From Siderastrea siderea (Eukaryota; Cnidaria; Anthozoa; Scleractinia; Rhizangiidae): 64,000 nt of DNA. The notes under the pieces were generated by a model. It was not told the origin of the DNA. It did no database searches and worked only from the letters and a program-made list of their open reading frames with translations. Both the position numbers and the translations under genes were made by a program. The stretch lies in NCBI GenBank assembly GCA_964030785.1, contig OZ034969.1:37224001-37288000 (forward strand), given 5' to 3'. Each line of letters begins with the position of its first letter. Positions within the stretch are counted from its first letter, which is position 1. Of the stretch, positions 33,882-42,949 are shown piece by piece.

Positions 33882-34454
33882 CTAAGGATGCCTGTGATTA
33901 AACACGATGAATGAAAATTTGTGTTTTTTTAGTTGTGCAATGAGATCTTGGTACTTTTCGTGAGAAAGTTCGCCAGCGTAATCTTCAAAGATAGCCTTTG
34001 TGGTCTTACCCGATGGAGTGTAGAAGAGAACAAGCGCCACCACGTTTTCTCGAAAGGGTTTTGCGATGCTGGTGATTTGCTGTGTCAGCACCCACACACT
34101 GATCCCTGCGTGTCGTGCACTGAAGCCAAGAGATACCAGCTGGCTTGTGCGTCCTTTCACGTCTTTTGATGCAGCACAGTCGTCCAAAAGCGTGTTTGTT
34201 TTCTCAAAAAAGAAGCTGACCAGTTTAAGCCAGTTTTCAACCTCTTCCTGTTGGCAATTAACCACAAAAATGTAAGGATCTTTGTCCACAAAACCGTCAT
34301 AGGTTTTATTGTAAACGAAGGTTGGGCATATTAGCACAATGTAGTCAAACGTGTCACGAAAGGAGCCACGCAGCTGGTCAACAACGTATTTTGTTTTTCC
34401 TGAGTTAGTTGGCTCAACTATAAGAGCGTTAAAGGGAATGTTGTTAGGGGCCAT
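33882..34454 (-). CDS. Polinton genome-packaging ATPase (FtsK/HerA, A32-like)
   Basis: 190 residues from the ATG at 34454, chosen because it lies 5 bases after the capsid gene stop; the frame upstream is antisense-like noise. The P-loop reads EPTNSGKT (residues 14-21), and the usual Gly before PTNSGKT is Glu here. Walker B is LLDDCA near residue 93, followed by KGRTSQLVSLGFSARHAGISVWVLTQQ, which includes the sensor segment. It would pump DNA into the capsid. The frame is open to 33882, ending FNHRHP, perhaps slightly shorter than relatives. It is one of the best preserved genes of the element. Confidence 0.85.
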   Translation of the reverse strand: MAPNNIPFNALIVEPTNSGKTKYVVDQLRGSFRDTFDYIVLICPTFVYNKTYDGFVDKDPYIFVVNCQQEEVENWLKLVSFFFEKTNTLLDDCAASKDVKGRTSQLVSLGFSARHAGISVWVLTQQITSIAKPFRENVVALVLFYTPSGKTTKAIFEDYAGELSHEKYQDLIAQLKKHKFSFIVFNHRHP

Positions 34455-34459
34455 TATAT

Positions 34460-35397
34460 TTAATACTGCACAGATTGTAGCTGACTGTCCATAATGTTCA
34501 TTTGAGCATCGCTGATGGTGTACACGTGGCATTTCACATTTCCAGAGCCAGAGGCCTTTCTTTCGATCTCAAGATGCACACCGTCCTTGGTGTTCACAAG
34601 ACGGGTGCTGCTGCCATGCATAGTGTTGTCTTCCATGGAGCAGAGATCGATGAGCAAGCCAAACTTTTTATTTGTGTAAAACTTTGTGAGAGTCATGTTG
34701 CTTTTTCCTTTCTGATTTGCAAAGAACCGGCTGATCTCTTGCCACATGTCTTTCCTCTCAATGCCGTTGTTGTAAACCCTGTTGGGCGAACCGTTCACTG
34801 TAACGCTCACATTGGTGATGCCGGGATTGAAGTATTTTTGTGAGTCACGATCGCCTCCAGTATAGGGTTCAATGAAGAGAAGAAGGACTGCCTTGAGCGA
34901 TCGGCGCTGAGGATTGACCCGAATGTTCAACCGTTGATCGCCGCCTTTTGAAAATGTGACCACTTCTTCCCGCATGACGTGATCATAGGCAAACTCCTTG
35001 CCCCTTGCATAAACGCTGTAAGCCTCATCCGCCAAAGCTTTGCTGCGAATCATCTCATATTCTAGCTGAATCTTAGTTAGTCTATAATTCAGCTTGGACG
35101 CATCAGAGCCCTTAACGACTTGCGTGGCTGGTGCGAGGGTCAGCTCAAATGTAAGATCGCTGTATAATGCCTGCGGATAGAAAACACCGTGGTCGGTCAG
35201 GATTTCGTGCTCAAGGCGGATGCGATATTTGTCACCGTAAACATCGTTCAGTTTATTTTCAGCAGACACACCAGACGTATTTTGTCACCAGCGTTGGAGC
35301 GTATCTTGCACAAATCTTCGCTCTGAATCCCCTCCAAAATCTTACTTTTACGCTCATCCTCAGAAAGGAAAAGATCCTCGAAGATTTTATAAAACAT
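34460..35397 (-). pseudogene. Polinton major capsid protein (double jelly-roll), one frameshift
   Basis: The open frame 35269-34460 gives 269 residues. Typical Polinton/adintovirus capsid segments are DKYRIRLEHEI, HGVFYPQALYSDL, KLNYRLTKIQLEYEMI, RRSLKAVLLLFIEPYTGG, NRVYNNGIERKDMW and a final ASGSGNVKCHVYTISDAQMN. Upstream, in another frame, MFYKIFEDLFLSEDERK to NAGDKI (35397 to ~35285) is very likely the original N-terminus. A shift near 35280, in an A run, separates the two. Together they give about 312 codons. It forms the hexon-like shell. The next gene starts 5 bases behind. Confidence 0.85.
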
Positions 35398-35415
35398 GAA
35401 AGTGACAAACCCGCA

Positions 35416-36225
35416 ATGCTTGAAAAATCCAGGGATTTTTATCAAAAAAAAATTCCGAAAGTGGACTTCAAAAAAATGGGCCCCATTGGTTTCAGCAAAA
35501 AAAAGTGGAAATGAAATCAAAATTGTTTCATTTGGCAAAAAGGGCGATGAGTCTGCAATTTTCAAACAAGATGGGGGCCTTCTTAAATCATTTACAGATA
35601 AGTTCAAAAACGCTCTTGGACCAAAAGCTGAAGAAGATATTATAGCTGAAGGTGTTGCGTCTATAAGAGAAGAGAGACAAAGGTTGCGAGATGCAGAAAA
35701 ACAACTGAAGGAATCGGAAAGAACTTCAACGAACAAAAGATGATCTGCAACATCTGAGAAACAGAATCGAGCAAACGCAAGCCAGGATTGACGCTCTTGA
35801 AGAAGAACAAGGATCAAATCATGAGATGAAAGCGAACTGCAAAGACTGAAATAGCTGGAAAAAAAACCTTCAAGCCGATCCTGAAAACAAGAAAACAGAA
35901 CTAGGAGCCCTTCAAAAACTCGAAAGACATAAGAAACAGAGAACAAGCCAGAGTTGATAAACTGAGGAGAACCATTGCTTCCAAAGAAAAAGAAAGAAAT
36001 GCTGTTGAAAAGGAACTCAACAGCACAAAGACCCTTGAAGAACTAAAACAACAAGAGACAGAGCTTATACGCCAAAACAAAGAAGATAGAGCGGTGATCA
36101 ATGATGAAAACGCTACGCTTTCTGAAAGAGAAGCTGCAGAAGCCAGAGTCGCAGAGCGTGAAGAAGAGCTGGCAAGGTTAAGAACACAGGTTCAAGAAAG
36201 AGAGGAAGCTCGGCCTAGCTCATAG
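35416..36225 (+). pseudogene. Polinton coiled-coil protein, broken
   Basis: It begins at 35416 (MLEKSRDFYQKK) with only 18 bases between it and the inverted capsid gene start. The N-terminal ~90 residues include KVDFKKMGPIGF and DGGLLKSFTDKFKNALG. The remainder is almost pure heptad-like Glu/Lys/Arg/Gln sequence, a long coiled coil, down to the stop at 36223. Frame changes lie near 35505 (A run), 35725, 35835 and 35870. It overlaps the end of the convergent 174-residue gene by 11 bases. The role is unknown; a scaffold or virion core protein is a guess. Confidence 0.6.
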
Positions 36226-36739
36226 TAGCTAGCTCATAGTAGCTCATATTTGGACCGGCCCAATTTTTTGCCTCCTTTCCTGTTGTGTGCGTGATCTTTG
36301 TGTTCTTGAAAATGTTTCTGAAATTTGTTTTGAAAAACTCCGTGGGCATGGCGTAGATTTTTTGTTCCTTGTTGAAAACATTGCCGATTCTTTGTGCACT
36401 TGCAGAAAAATCAACCACTGGAATCGGCCTTTCTGGGTTTTTGTTTAAAGGTAGCTGAAATGGAAAACCATCCTTTACGAGACCCAAAGCAGTTTTCATG
36501 GCTTGACTCCAGTATTTAGGGTCTGAACCAGACACGCTCTGCATCAAACCATCAGGGCCTGCCTTTAAAAGGACTTCAGCTGTCACGTTGTGGGACTCTT
36601 CAACGTCCGCTTCTGTTGTGAACTTTGTCAAATCTGCTCGAGGATAGCGACGTTTGAACTCTGCCCAGGCCTTATCGTTTGCATCTTGTGCGGCTTTTTG
36701 CCCTGCTTTTGAAGTAAGCCACTTCCACGTTAAATCCAT
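36215..36739 (-). CDS. Polinton 174-residue protein (unknown)
   Basis: MDLTWKWLTSKAGQKAAQDA begins at 36739, just after AAACATATAATAT. The product is soluble, mixed alpha/beta in composition, with GFPFQLPLNKNPERPIPVVDFSA in the middle and NWAGPNMSYYE at the end. There are no Cys residues and no enzyme motif; in particular no His/Asp/Cys set of an adenain-like protease. The frame is intact. The tail lies in a small duplication (AGCTCATAGTAGCT repeated at 36217-36246) that may have altered the last residues. Confidence 0.55.
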   Translation of the reverse strand: MDLTWKWLTSKAGQKAAQDANDKAWAEFKRRYPRADLTKFTTEADVEESHNVTAEVLLKAGPDGLMQSVSGSDPKYWSQAMKTALGLVKDGFPFQLPLNKNPERPIPVVDFSASAQRIGNVFNKEQKIYAMPTEFFKTNFRNIFKNTKITHTTGKEAKNWAGPNMSYYELATMS

Positions 36740-36777
36740 ATATTATATGTTTTTTAAAAAACAAAATATATATACAA
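36740..36777. promoter_or_regulatory. Divergent AT-rich promoter between two Polinton genes
   Basis: Only 38 bases separate the starts of the 174-residue gene (-) and the penton gene (+). Both sides carry TATA-like runs, ATATAATAT toward the left and AATATATATAC toward the right, each within 10 bases of its ATG. Confidence 0.5.
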
Positions 36778-37425
36778 ATGGTTTTGATTACAATTGTCGC
36801 TCATAAAAATAAGCACACAATAAATTTAAACGAGCCGATTTTACAGCCTTCACGTGTCAGGCTGATTTCAGCGTCTTTTTACAACTCATGGAATGTTTTG
36901 AAAAGCGCGGCGGAAATAACAATAACCGCCAACACAAAACAAACAGGTGTAAACATTCCTTCAGGTCACTACACTCTAGAATCTATGGAAAACAAGCTGA
37001 CTAAACTATTCAAGAAGAATGATATCGACCTCTCAATAGAAACCAATACATCTCGGGGGAAAATGGTCATCTTAAACCGTAACAAATACCCAATATGGTT
37101 AGACCTAAAGCTACACGAGTTATTTGATATCGACAAGAACACTGTTCCTGACACAGTGTTAAAAAGATTCAAAATCCCCAGATCTTTGTTTATTCACTGT
37201 GATCTTGTTGATAAACAGAATAACTTGCTTAATGGCCGGCCTTCAACCCTTTTAGCCAAAATAGATATAAAAGGAAAGCCTTTTGAGAAAATTTATTATG
37301 AAATGCCTCAGAATCTGTTTTGCGAGGCAACAAAAAGTCGACATTTGAACAGCATAACACTCTCCGTTGTAGATCAAAACGATACAATTTCCATTAGAGT
37401 TTGTTTTAGAAATCACTTAATATAG
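36778..37425 (+). CDS. Polinton minor capsid (penton-like) protein
   Basis: 215 residues, intact, starting right after AATATATATACAA. The protein is beta-rich. NEPILQPSRVRLISASFYNSW near the start, ITANTKQTGVNIPSGHYTLESMENKLTKLF in the first third and NSITLSVVDQNDTISIRVCFR at the end fit the single jelly-roll penton of Polintons and adintoviruses. It would form the capsid vertices. The next gene follows 3 bases after the stop, in the same direction. The opposite orientation relative to the major capsid gene is unproblematic in these elements. Confidence 0.75.
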   Translation: MVLITIVAHKNKHTINLNEPILQPSRVRLISASFYNSWNVLKSAAEITITANTKQTGVNIPSGHYTLESMENKLTKLFKKNDIDLSIETNTSRGKMVILNRNKYPIWLDLKLHELFDIDKNTVPDTVLKRFKIPRSLFIHCDLVDKQNNLLNGRPSTLLAKIDIKGKPFEKIYYEMPQNLFCEATKSRHLNSITLSVVDQNDTISIRVCFRNHLI

Positions 37426-37428
37426 ACC

Positions 37429-38050
37429 ATGTCTATTTCAAACGTGCTGCAAAGTGCGCCTAAACTCTACCCGGAGTTGTCAAATGATGACAACTTTCGT
37501 GTAACTCGAATAACTGAAATCGAAAAAAATATTTCCAACAAGGCTGAACACTACAGGACAGTTGCTAAAAAATACAAAAAGGCCCAAACCGCAATGCATT
37601 ATACTGCGGTCGGTTTAGGCTCTGTTGCTGCTGCACTGTCAGTCTCTGGTGTCGCCACAAGCCTCACAGGACCCGGAGTCGTTATAGGAGCTCCTCTTGG
37701 AGGAATAGCAGCCCTTCTTGGGGGATGCCTCTGCCGCTCTCGCGGAAAGAAGCAAAAAGCTAGGACACAAAGTGACCAAACATGTAAAAATCTATTCTCT
37801 CGCCGTTTCTAAGCGCACTTCAATTCAGGCCCTTGTTTCCAAGGCTTGGAATGACAACAGCATGACAGATCGCGAATTTCAACTTGTAAACTCTGAGTTT
37901 GAACAATATTTCAAGCTCAAAGAAAGCGTCAGAACAAATAAAAGCTACAGACCACCTAAAGAACAGCCACACGATCTTGAAAAATTGAAAAAACAGATTC
38001 CAAGCGAAGTTCGCAAAGAGCTTCAAAAACAAATTTTAACCGCAGAATAA
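37429..38050 (+). pseudogene. Polinton glycine/alanine-rich membrane protein, one frameshift
   Basis: The start at 37429 (MSISNVLQSAPKLYPEL) follows TTAATATAGACC. The first ~60 residues are polar and helical (ISNKAEHYRTVAKKYKKAQ). A long small-residue hydrophobic stretch follows (AVGLGSVAAALSVSGVATSLTGPGVVIGAPLGGIAALLG). Near 37715, in a G run, the reading shifts and continues as KKLGHKVTKHVKIYSLAVSKR to a basic C-terminal helix ending at 38050. A membrane-lytic or minor virion role is plausible from the hydrophobic block, but I know no proof. Confidence 0.6.
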
Positions 38051-38135
38051 CTTTCTCGGTTCAAAAAACACAAGACGGCTTCTCTTTCAATTCGATTTTA
38101 TAAAAAAACCCATCACATTAAATATGTATGCTTCA

Positions 38136-38450
38136 TGCCGCAAAAAGTGGACAACGCGTTTTTCAGTTTTTTTGTTAAGCCCGCAAAGACATAAGGGATC
38201 GCAAAAAGTGACAACGCGTTGTCCATTTTTTGTTAAACCCGCAAAGACACAAGGGATCGTAAAAAGTGGACAACGCGTTATCCATTTTTTTTTGGTAAAC
38301 CTGCAAAGACACAAGGAATCGCAAAAAGTGGACAACGCGTTGTCCATTTTTTTATTAAGCCTGCAAAGGCACAAGGGCTCGAAAAAAGTGGACAACGCGT
38401 TGTCCATTTTTTGGTTAAGCCCGCAAAGACACAAGGGATTGCAATGTGGC
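38136..38450. repeat. Five ~60 bp tandem repeats built on a 16 bp palindrome
   Basis: Each unit holds GTGGACAACGCGTTGTCCA, a T run, then AAGCCCGCAAAGACACAAGG and GATCGCAAAAA. The core GGACAACGCGTTGTCC is perfectly self-complementary in the last two units and altered in others. The array begins 85 bases after the last virion gene. Open frames on both strands are products of the repeat and not genes. Confidence 0.9.
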
Positions 38451-38469
38451 GAACAATAAATATACAACA

Positions 38470-39702
38470 AAACAAAGTTTATTTCATTCCAAATTTACAT
38501 CGAGTGAAACCACATAAAAAATGAATGAAAAAAAAACTGGTTTTACATTGTTTGTCAGCTAACGTAACGAAAAAAAACCAGAAAAATCGGGGTCGGTTTG
38601 CAGGAGTAAAATAATACGCTCTAAGTGGTGGAACCGAGAAATCTTTCTGGCACAGCACACCGCAAAAGCTCGCGGTGGTGATTAAGTGCAGAAGCAAATT
38701 TGATCATTTTTTATCCCGTTGTCTTAGCAATTCCTTTTGACTTCATGAACTTTATAAAGCTATGGAATTTTCGAGCCTTCGGGGGAGTTTTACGGAAACT
38801 CTGTTTGGCAAATCGGAGCCACATCCCTAACTCAAATGATCGTACGAGAACAGCGGAGCTCGTGGCACGGTACTCTTTAACTTCTGTGAAGGAGTATTAT
38901 CAATACATTCCCAGGTCTCATTAGTTGCAGGTAAGTGGAAAGGCCAACTTACTGTTTGAAGATCCTCTTCAGGCAACAGAGATTCTTTCAAATACCTAAT
39001 AAGACCGTGATCTTTAACGATGTCAAATGTTTTTCCTGAAAGTGTCTTTACCATGAACCTTTCATCTCCGACTTGATCCTCTTCCCCATTTTCTTTGAAC
39101 TGCAATAAACTCTTCATCGAATTCGCTTTGAAGTCGACGATTAATATTATCCAAAAAAGCACCTAAATCTTCGGCCATTTCGCTTAGCTTTGTTCTCAAA
39201 CTGTTGAGTCAAGTAATGGCTCGAAAGCTAATTGCCTTCTTGACTTAAATGTAAGATCTATTTTAATAGATGACATGCTAAGAAGATTAGGGAAAATCCT
39301 GTTTTAGTTAAAGTTGTACATTTTATTGAAGACTGGAAGTTCTAGAATATTCTGTACGGCTCCTAACAACGAAGTGTTTATAGTGACCGTGACGTGCACG
39401 TGCAAGTCATTTGCTTAAACAATGTTTTCATGTGGCAGGCAGAAGCGTGACGGCACACTTTTGAATTGAAGGGTGTTTATTTGTCAAATAAACTCTTAAT
39501 AAAAATTTATCAAGGGAGTGTTAATTTACCAAAATAACCCTAAAAAAAAGTGCATTGATTTTAGTTCTGCCCCGGCTTCAAACGCTTCCTTTGGGGAACT
39601 CCCTGATTCAGTTCTATTTAGATATAATATCATCATTTGCATAACCAATATTTACTGTCTGGAGCCGCAGAAGCATGACGGCCAATTCATCTACCTTTTT
39701 AA
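38470..39702. other. Right non-coding part of the Polinton, one doubtful ORF
   Basis: Nothing is recognised with confidence. A minus frame at 39162-38827 (111 codons) contains DERFMVKTLSGKTFDIVKDH, then reads into GTAAGT at 38951, so it could be an exon or a relic of an accessory gene. The plus strand near 38570-38680 has a short Lys/Trp-rich reading that is interrupted by stops. Confidence 0.35.
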
Positions 39703-39852
39703 AAATGAAAATCGGGCCGTCGCTATCGTTGAATTCACGTGTTTTACTCGCGTGAGCGCGCACAGAATATTTGTGTAGTGGTTTAGAAGCTTTTTAAGTC
39801 AAAATGACCTCTCCAAAAAAGGTGGTTCGATTTAGACTCAGCATATACTACT
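39703..39852 (-). repeat. Polinton right terminal inverted repeat
   Basis: Inverse of 26666-26815. The CGACT target duplication follows at 39853-39857. Confidence 0.9.
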
Positions 39853-40880
39853 CGACTGTTATCTATCTTCGTCGACTACTGACAAAACGTAGTTGAGCGT
39901 TGAACAAAGCATTGCAATTGACTATGGACAAAGACGTTAAGTTGAACGTTGGCCTAAGTATTCCAAATTAGGAAGCTGTTTAACACGGAGCGAGCTGAGG
40001 TGTTCAGCTTGCACATTTGATTCGTTCACTGGCCAGGAAAGACGCGAGCTTTTGACGATTCGAACATTCTCGCATTAATCACAAGATTGGTGATCGTTAA
40101 ATCAGATTAATAATAAGTTTCATGTGACAGCCCCCTAATTACTTGTGAATTTCTGGTAGAACTTCTTACACGTTTCGTTATTGTCTTATTCTCTTATCTT
40201 TTCCACAAGATGGCCTACAAGACCTTTTCACTACAACCTTATCTCATGCAAGTTCAACTACTAGTTATATTCCATCTCCAGTTGCACCTCCAATATCAGG
40301 TACGTCCGTATCTTGCTAGCATTGCAAATTTAAAAAATGAACGCATTGTACATTGAACGTCTGGCAAAATGGGCAAGCGAGAGAAAAGTAATTGTTGAGG
40401 ACGGCAAGGTGACTCTTGGGACGAGAATGGTTGATGGCCTCTATTGAATACGTCTGGACTTTATTGCACGGGTTAGTTATTTCAAGTCTTTTAGTCTAGT
40501 TGAGATATTTTCTTTTAAGTGCAGCATATTTATATATTACTCTCATTAATGACCGATGATTATAGTTAATGGCACTGAAAATAAATCCGTTGTTTTCGCA
40601 ATGATTTAAACAAAACAAATTTTAGAAACCTACCGTAGCAAAAACTTGGAATTCTTCAAAACTTCTCAACCCCTACTGGATTCTATAAAATTAGATTTCT
40701 ACGTTGTGGGACTCGGTTCAGACGCCGCACTTCACATGAACCGAATCGAATACAATGAATTAAGTTCATGTAAAGTACGGCGTCTGGATCACTTTGAAGC
40801 GGCTGATTAAAGTCAGATCGACTCAGCCGTTCCTCCCGCCTTGCTCAGTTGGGAATAACGCATACGCCTGTGGACCATAA
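39853..40880 (+). repeat. Intragenic duplication copy A, right part
   Basis: It matches about 46787-47840. Copy B has an extra ~34 bases near 46940. The 3' half, including the exon, is more similar than the 5' half. It ends close to the TTAA of the element at 40902. Confidence 0.85.
40210..40299 (+). CDS. Host gene exon: Ser/Thr-rich linker, copy A
   Basis: A 90 bp exon between TTTTCCACAAG and a TCAG/GTACGT donor. It is phase 1 on both sides, so inclusion or skipping keeps the frame. The ~30 residues (LFTTTLSHASSTTSYIPSP) are Ser/Thr/Pro-rich, like the exons at 20934 and 55633. All 90 bases equal the exon at 47169. It lies ~360 bases to the right of the Polinton. Confidence 0.55.
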
Positions 40881-42024
40881 CTCTAAGAAGCAGCAAATTA
40901 AGAGGCAATGTCCACTAAGACCGAGCGAAATCGAAAATATGTGGCACATGATGAAAAATCAAAATTCTCCGTTTTTCGCCCAGAGATACCCTATCGTAGC
41001 TCTAGAAACGTGGTGGTATTTTTTATTGAGAAACTATTTTTAAACCTCCAAAAAATTAAAAAACCGTTACCGCACTACGTGTCTCCACAAACACCCCGAA
41101 TAAACGAGAATCATACCTTCTCGTAAACTTCGCTCTGTTTAATTCGCGCCATCGAACAATCCTGTTTTGAGCTTAGAAATTTGCTGTTGAAGAGTTTACA
41201 AGTAATTTGAGTCACGTTATTCTTTTGTGGATTAATTCTCAAAGTCATGGCACGCTGCTGAAAACCACTAAAATTCGCTTGCTTTGAATTCTCAATTTGG
41301 CACAGTTTTTCAAGAGAAAGTTTCCCTCCCCGGTAAAACACCAAATCACTTGAAATTAAGAATTCTTGAAAGAGGAAATGCCGTTCTTAAACCAGGTTTA
41401 AAAATTAGTTTCGGGCTTTTTATCAGCGCCGAGTACAAACGCTCTCAAAATCCCGATAATTACAACATTAACACGTCAACAATTGGCATATACCTCCGAC
41501 CAAATAACCGAAAATGTGGACATTTCTTCTATTTTGGTTGGAATTCGGTTGTAATCCACAGCAGAAAGGTAATGTCTAGCTCACCTGAATATGGTGTTGT
41601 CTAAATATCAGGTTCTGTGCGTACTCGTTCGTAATAACCGTCTTGGCGTCCGGGGTCAACAACATCACTGAAGCATCACGTGTTGGCAATCAACCCAAAT
41701 GACTTATTTCCATCGCGCCTCCTTTTGTTAAAATCAAGAACCTTCAGGAATAAAATGATTTTGCCTTATTTGAACTTCAAAAGAGTTTTCTCGAAACGAT
41801 AATTTCTTGCCGAAAGCTTACAAGCCTGTTTAGTTTGAGTCACGCAACAAAATGTCACGCACTTGATTTTACCTGACGTCGGGTTTGACTTGGAGGGGGA
41901 AATGCACAGGAAACAAAAAAAACAAAACAAAAAAACAACAACTACAACAACAAGCAAGCCAAAAACAAACAAACAAAAACAAAGCAATGAGAACTTTGAA
42001 AACCTGTGGGCCCATAGGACCGAT

Positions 42025-42426
42025 TACCGTCAACTGCCGCTTATATTAAAGCCCTGGGCTCCTACAACTTTGTAAGGGGTTTGGGTGGGTTTATAAACGG
42101 AGGGGCTTATATCCGGGGGGGCTTATAAGTTTCGAAATGAGCCCAGCAGTGTTGATCGAAATAATAAATCGAATTCATTTCAATTTTAACGACAAAATGA
42201 AAACTGTAACAACACGAACGTAACCGGAATGTAACAAAACAGAAGCTCAGAGTTCATCTTCGCAGTGTTCTGTAAGAGTGCTTAATATTAAGGAAACAGG
42301 GAAAACTGGAGGGCGACTTATATCCGGTGGAGCTTATACCGGATGTATTTTTTTGTTTACAGGTAGATGAGCCTATAACCGGGGGGGCTTGTAAGCGGTT
42401 GGGCTTATAAGTGGCAGTTAACGGTA
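42025..42426. mobile_element. MITE with TACCGT(C/T)AACTGCC termini
   Basis: The left end TACCGTCAACTGCCGCTTATA is mirrored by TATAAGTGGCAGTTAACGGTA. GGGGCTTATA repeats lie just inside both ends (GGAGGGGCTTATATCCGGGG and ATAACCGGGGGGGCTTGTAAG). No coding sequence. Confidence 0.75.
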
Positions 42427-42814
42427 TTTATGTATTTATCAGTATCATTAGAGGCAGTGAAACCTTGCAAAAACCTTGCCTGTTACTAGGGCTTTGAAAA
42501 AGAAATTATTATTAGGTCTCTATGCATTGGTCTTCAACAATTGGTCAAGACAGGAGTGAGAATGTAAAAATGTAAGTTGAGTTTACTCAAGCCCAAACCA
42601 GGGGTGTGGCCAGGGGTGCCGGAACCGTCCTTTTCGTTCTTTATAAGCTTGTGAAACCATTTTATGGCAAACCTAGCGGATTACAATTTTATACATGAAA
42701 CTCGAAATTCAGTTGAGTTTGAAACTCAACTCATGTTGAAACTCATCATGACAAGGAGTCCTAATGTTTAGGGCTCTTTGTCGCTTTCCGCCTGATCTTC
42801 TGAGCAGTGCAGGT

Positions 42815-42945
42815 GACGAAGGTGGAGAACCATCCTTGTGACGAATGGCAAACGCCCGAAACGTCAGCTTTCAATCTCTTCACGGTGGCTCAATTTACCT
42901 TATCAACTCAGTTGATAAATACAAAGTTTTGTGTTTTGCTTCCCC
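42815..42945 (+). mobile_element. Penelope-type 3' end fragment
   Basis: GACGAATGGCAAACGCCCGAAACGTCAGC followed by TCTCTTCACGGTGGC and CAACTCAGTTGATAAATAC is a layout I associate with cnidarian Penelope-like 3' ends. The first part can fold as a hairpin bounded by GACGAA and GAAAC, a worn hammerhead-like core. Confidence 0.45.
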
Positions 42946-42949
42946 ACCG

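Larger units (their letters stand above)
26666..39852. mobile_element. Endogenous Polinton (Maverick) / adintovirus-like element
   Basis: A 13,187 bp element with 150 bp terminal inverted repeats starting AGTAGTATATGCTGAGTC. It is flanked by CGACT on both sides (26661-26665 and 39853-39857). The paralogous site at 46791 is empty and has CGACT once. Gene order from the left: PolB (+), integrase (-), three small membrane-type proteins (-), an unknown protein (-), packaging ATPase (-), major capsid protein (-), coiled-coil protein (+), 174-residue protein (-), penton-like protein (+), glycine-rich membrane protein (+), then a palindromic repeat array. PolB plus integrase plus double-jelly-roll capsid genes define Polintons/adintoviruses. 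The typical target duplication is 6 bp; here I read 5. PolB, integrase, MCP and others are broken, so this is a dead copy. Confidence 0.9.

Noticed and set aside
35248..35946. 232-codon minus-strand frame
   Set aside because: Mostly antisense to the coiled-coil gene. Only its last ~45 codons are real, as the displaced N-terminus of the capsid gene.
38136..38450. CRISPR-like look of the regularly spaced palindromic units
   Set aside because: The whole unit, spacer included, is repeated, there are no unique spacers and no cas genes, and the context is a eukaryotic Polinton.
38087..38475. Long open frames on both strands over the 38.1-38.5 kb array
   Set aside because: They encode the same short peptide again and again in several frames and follow from the ~60 bp repeat period; not genes.
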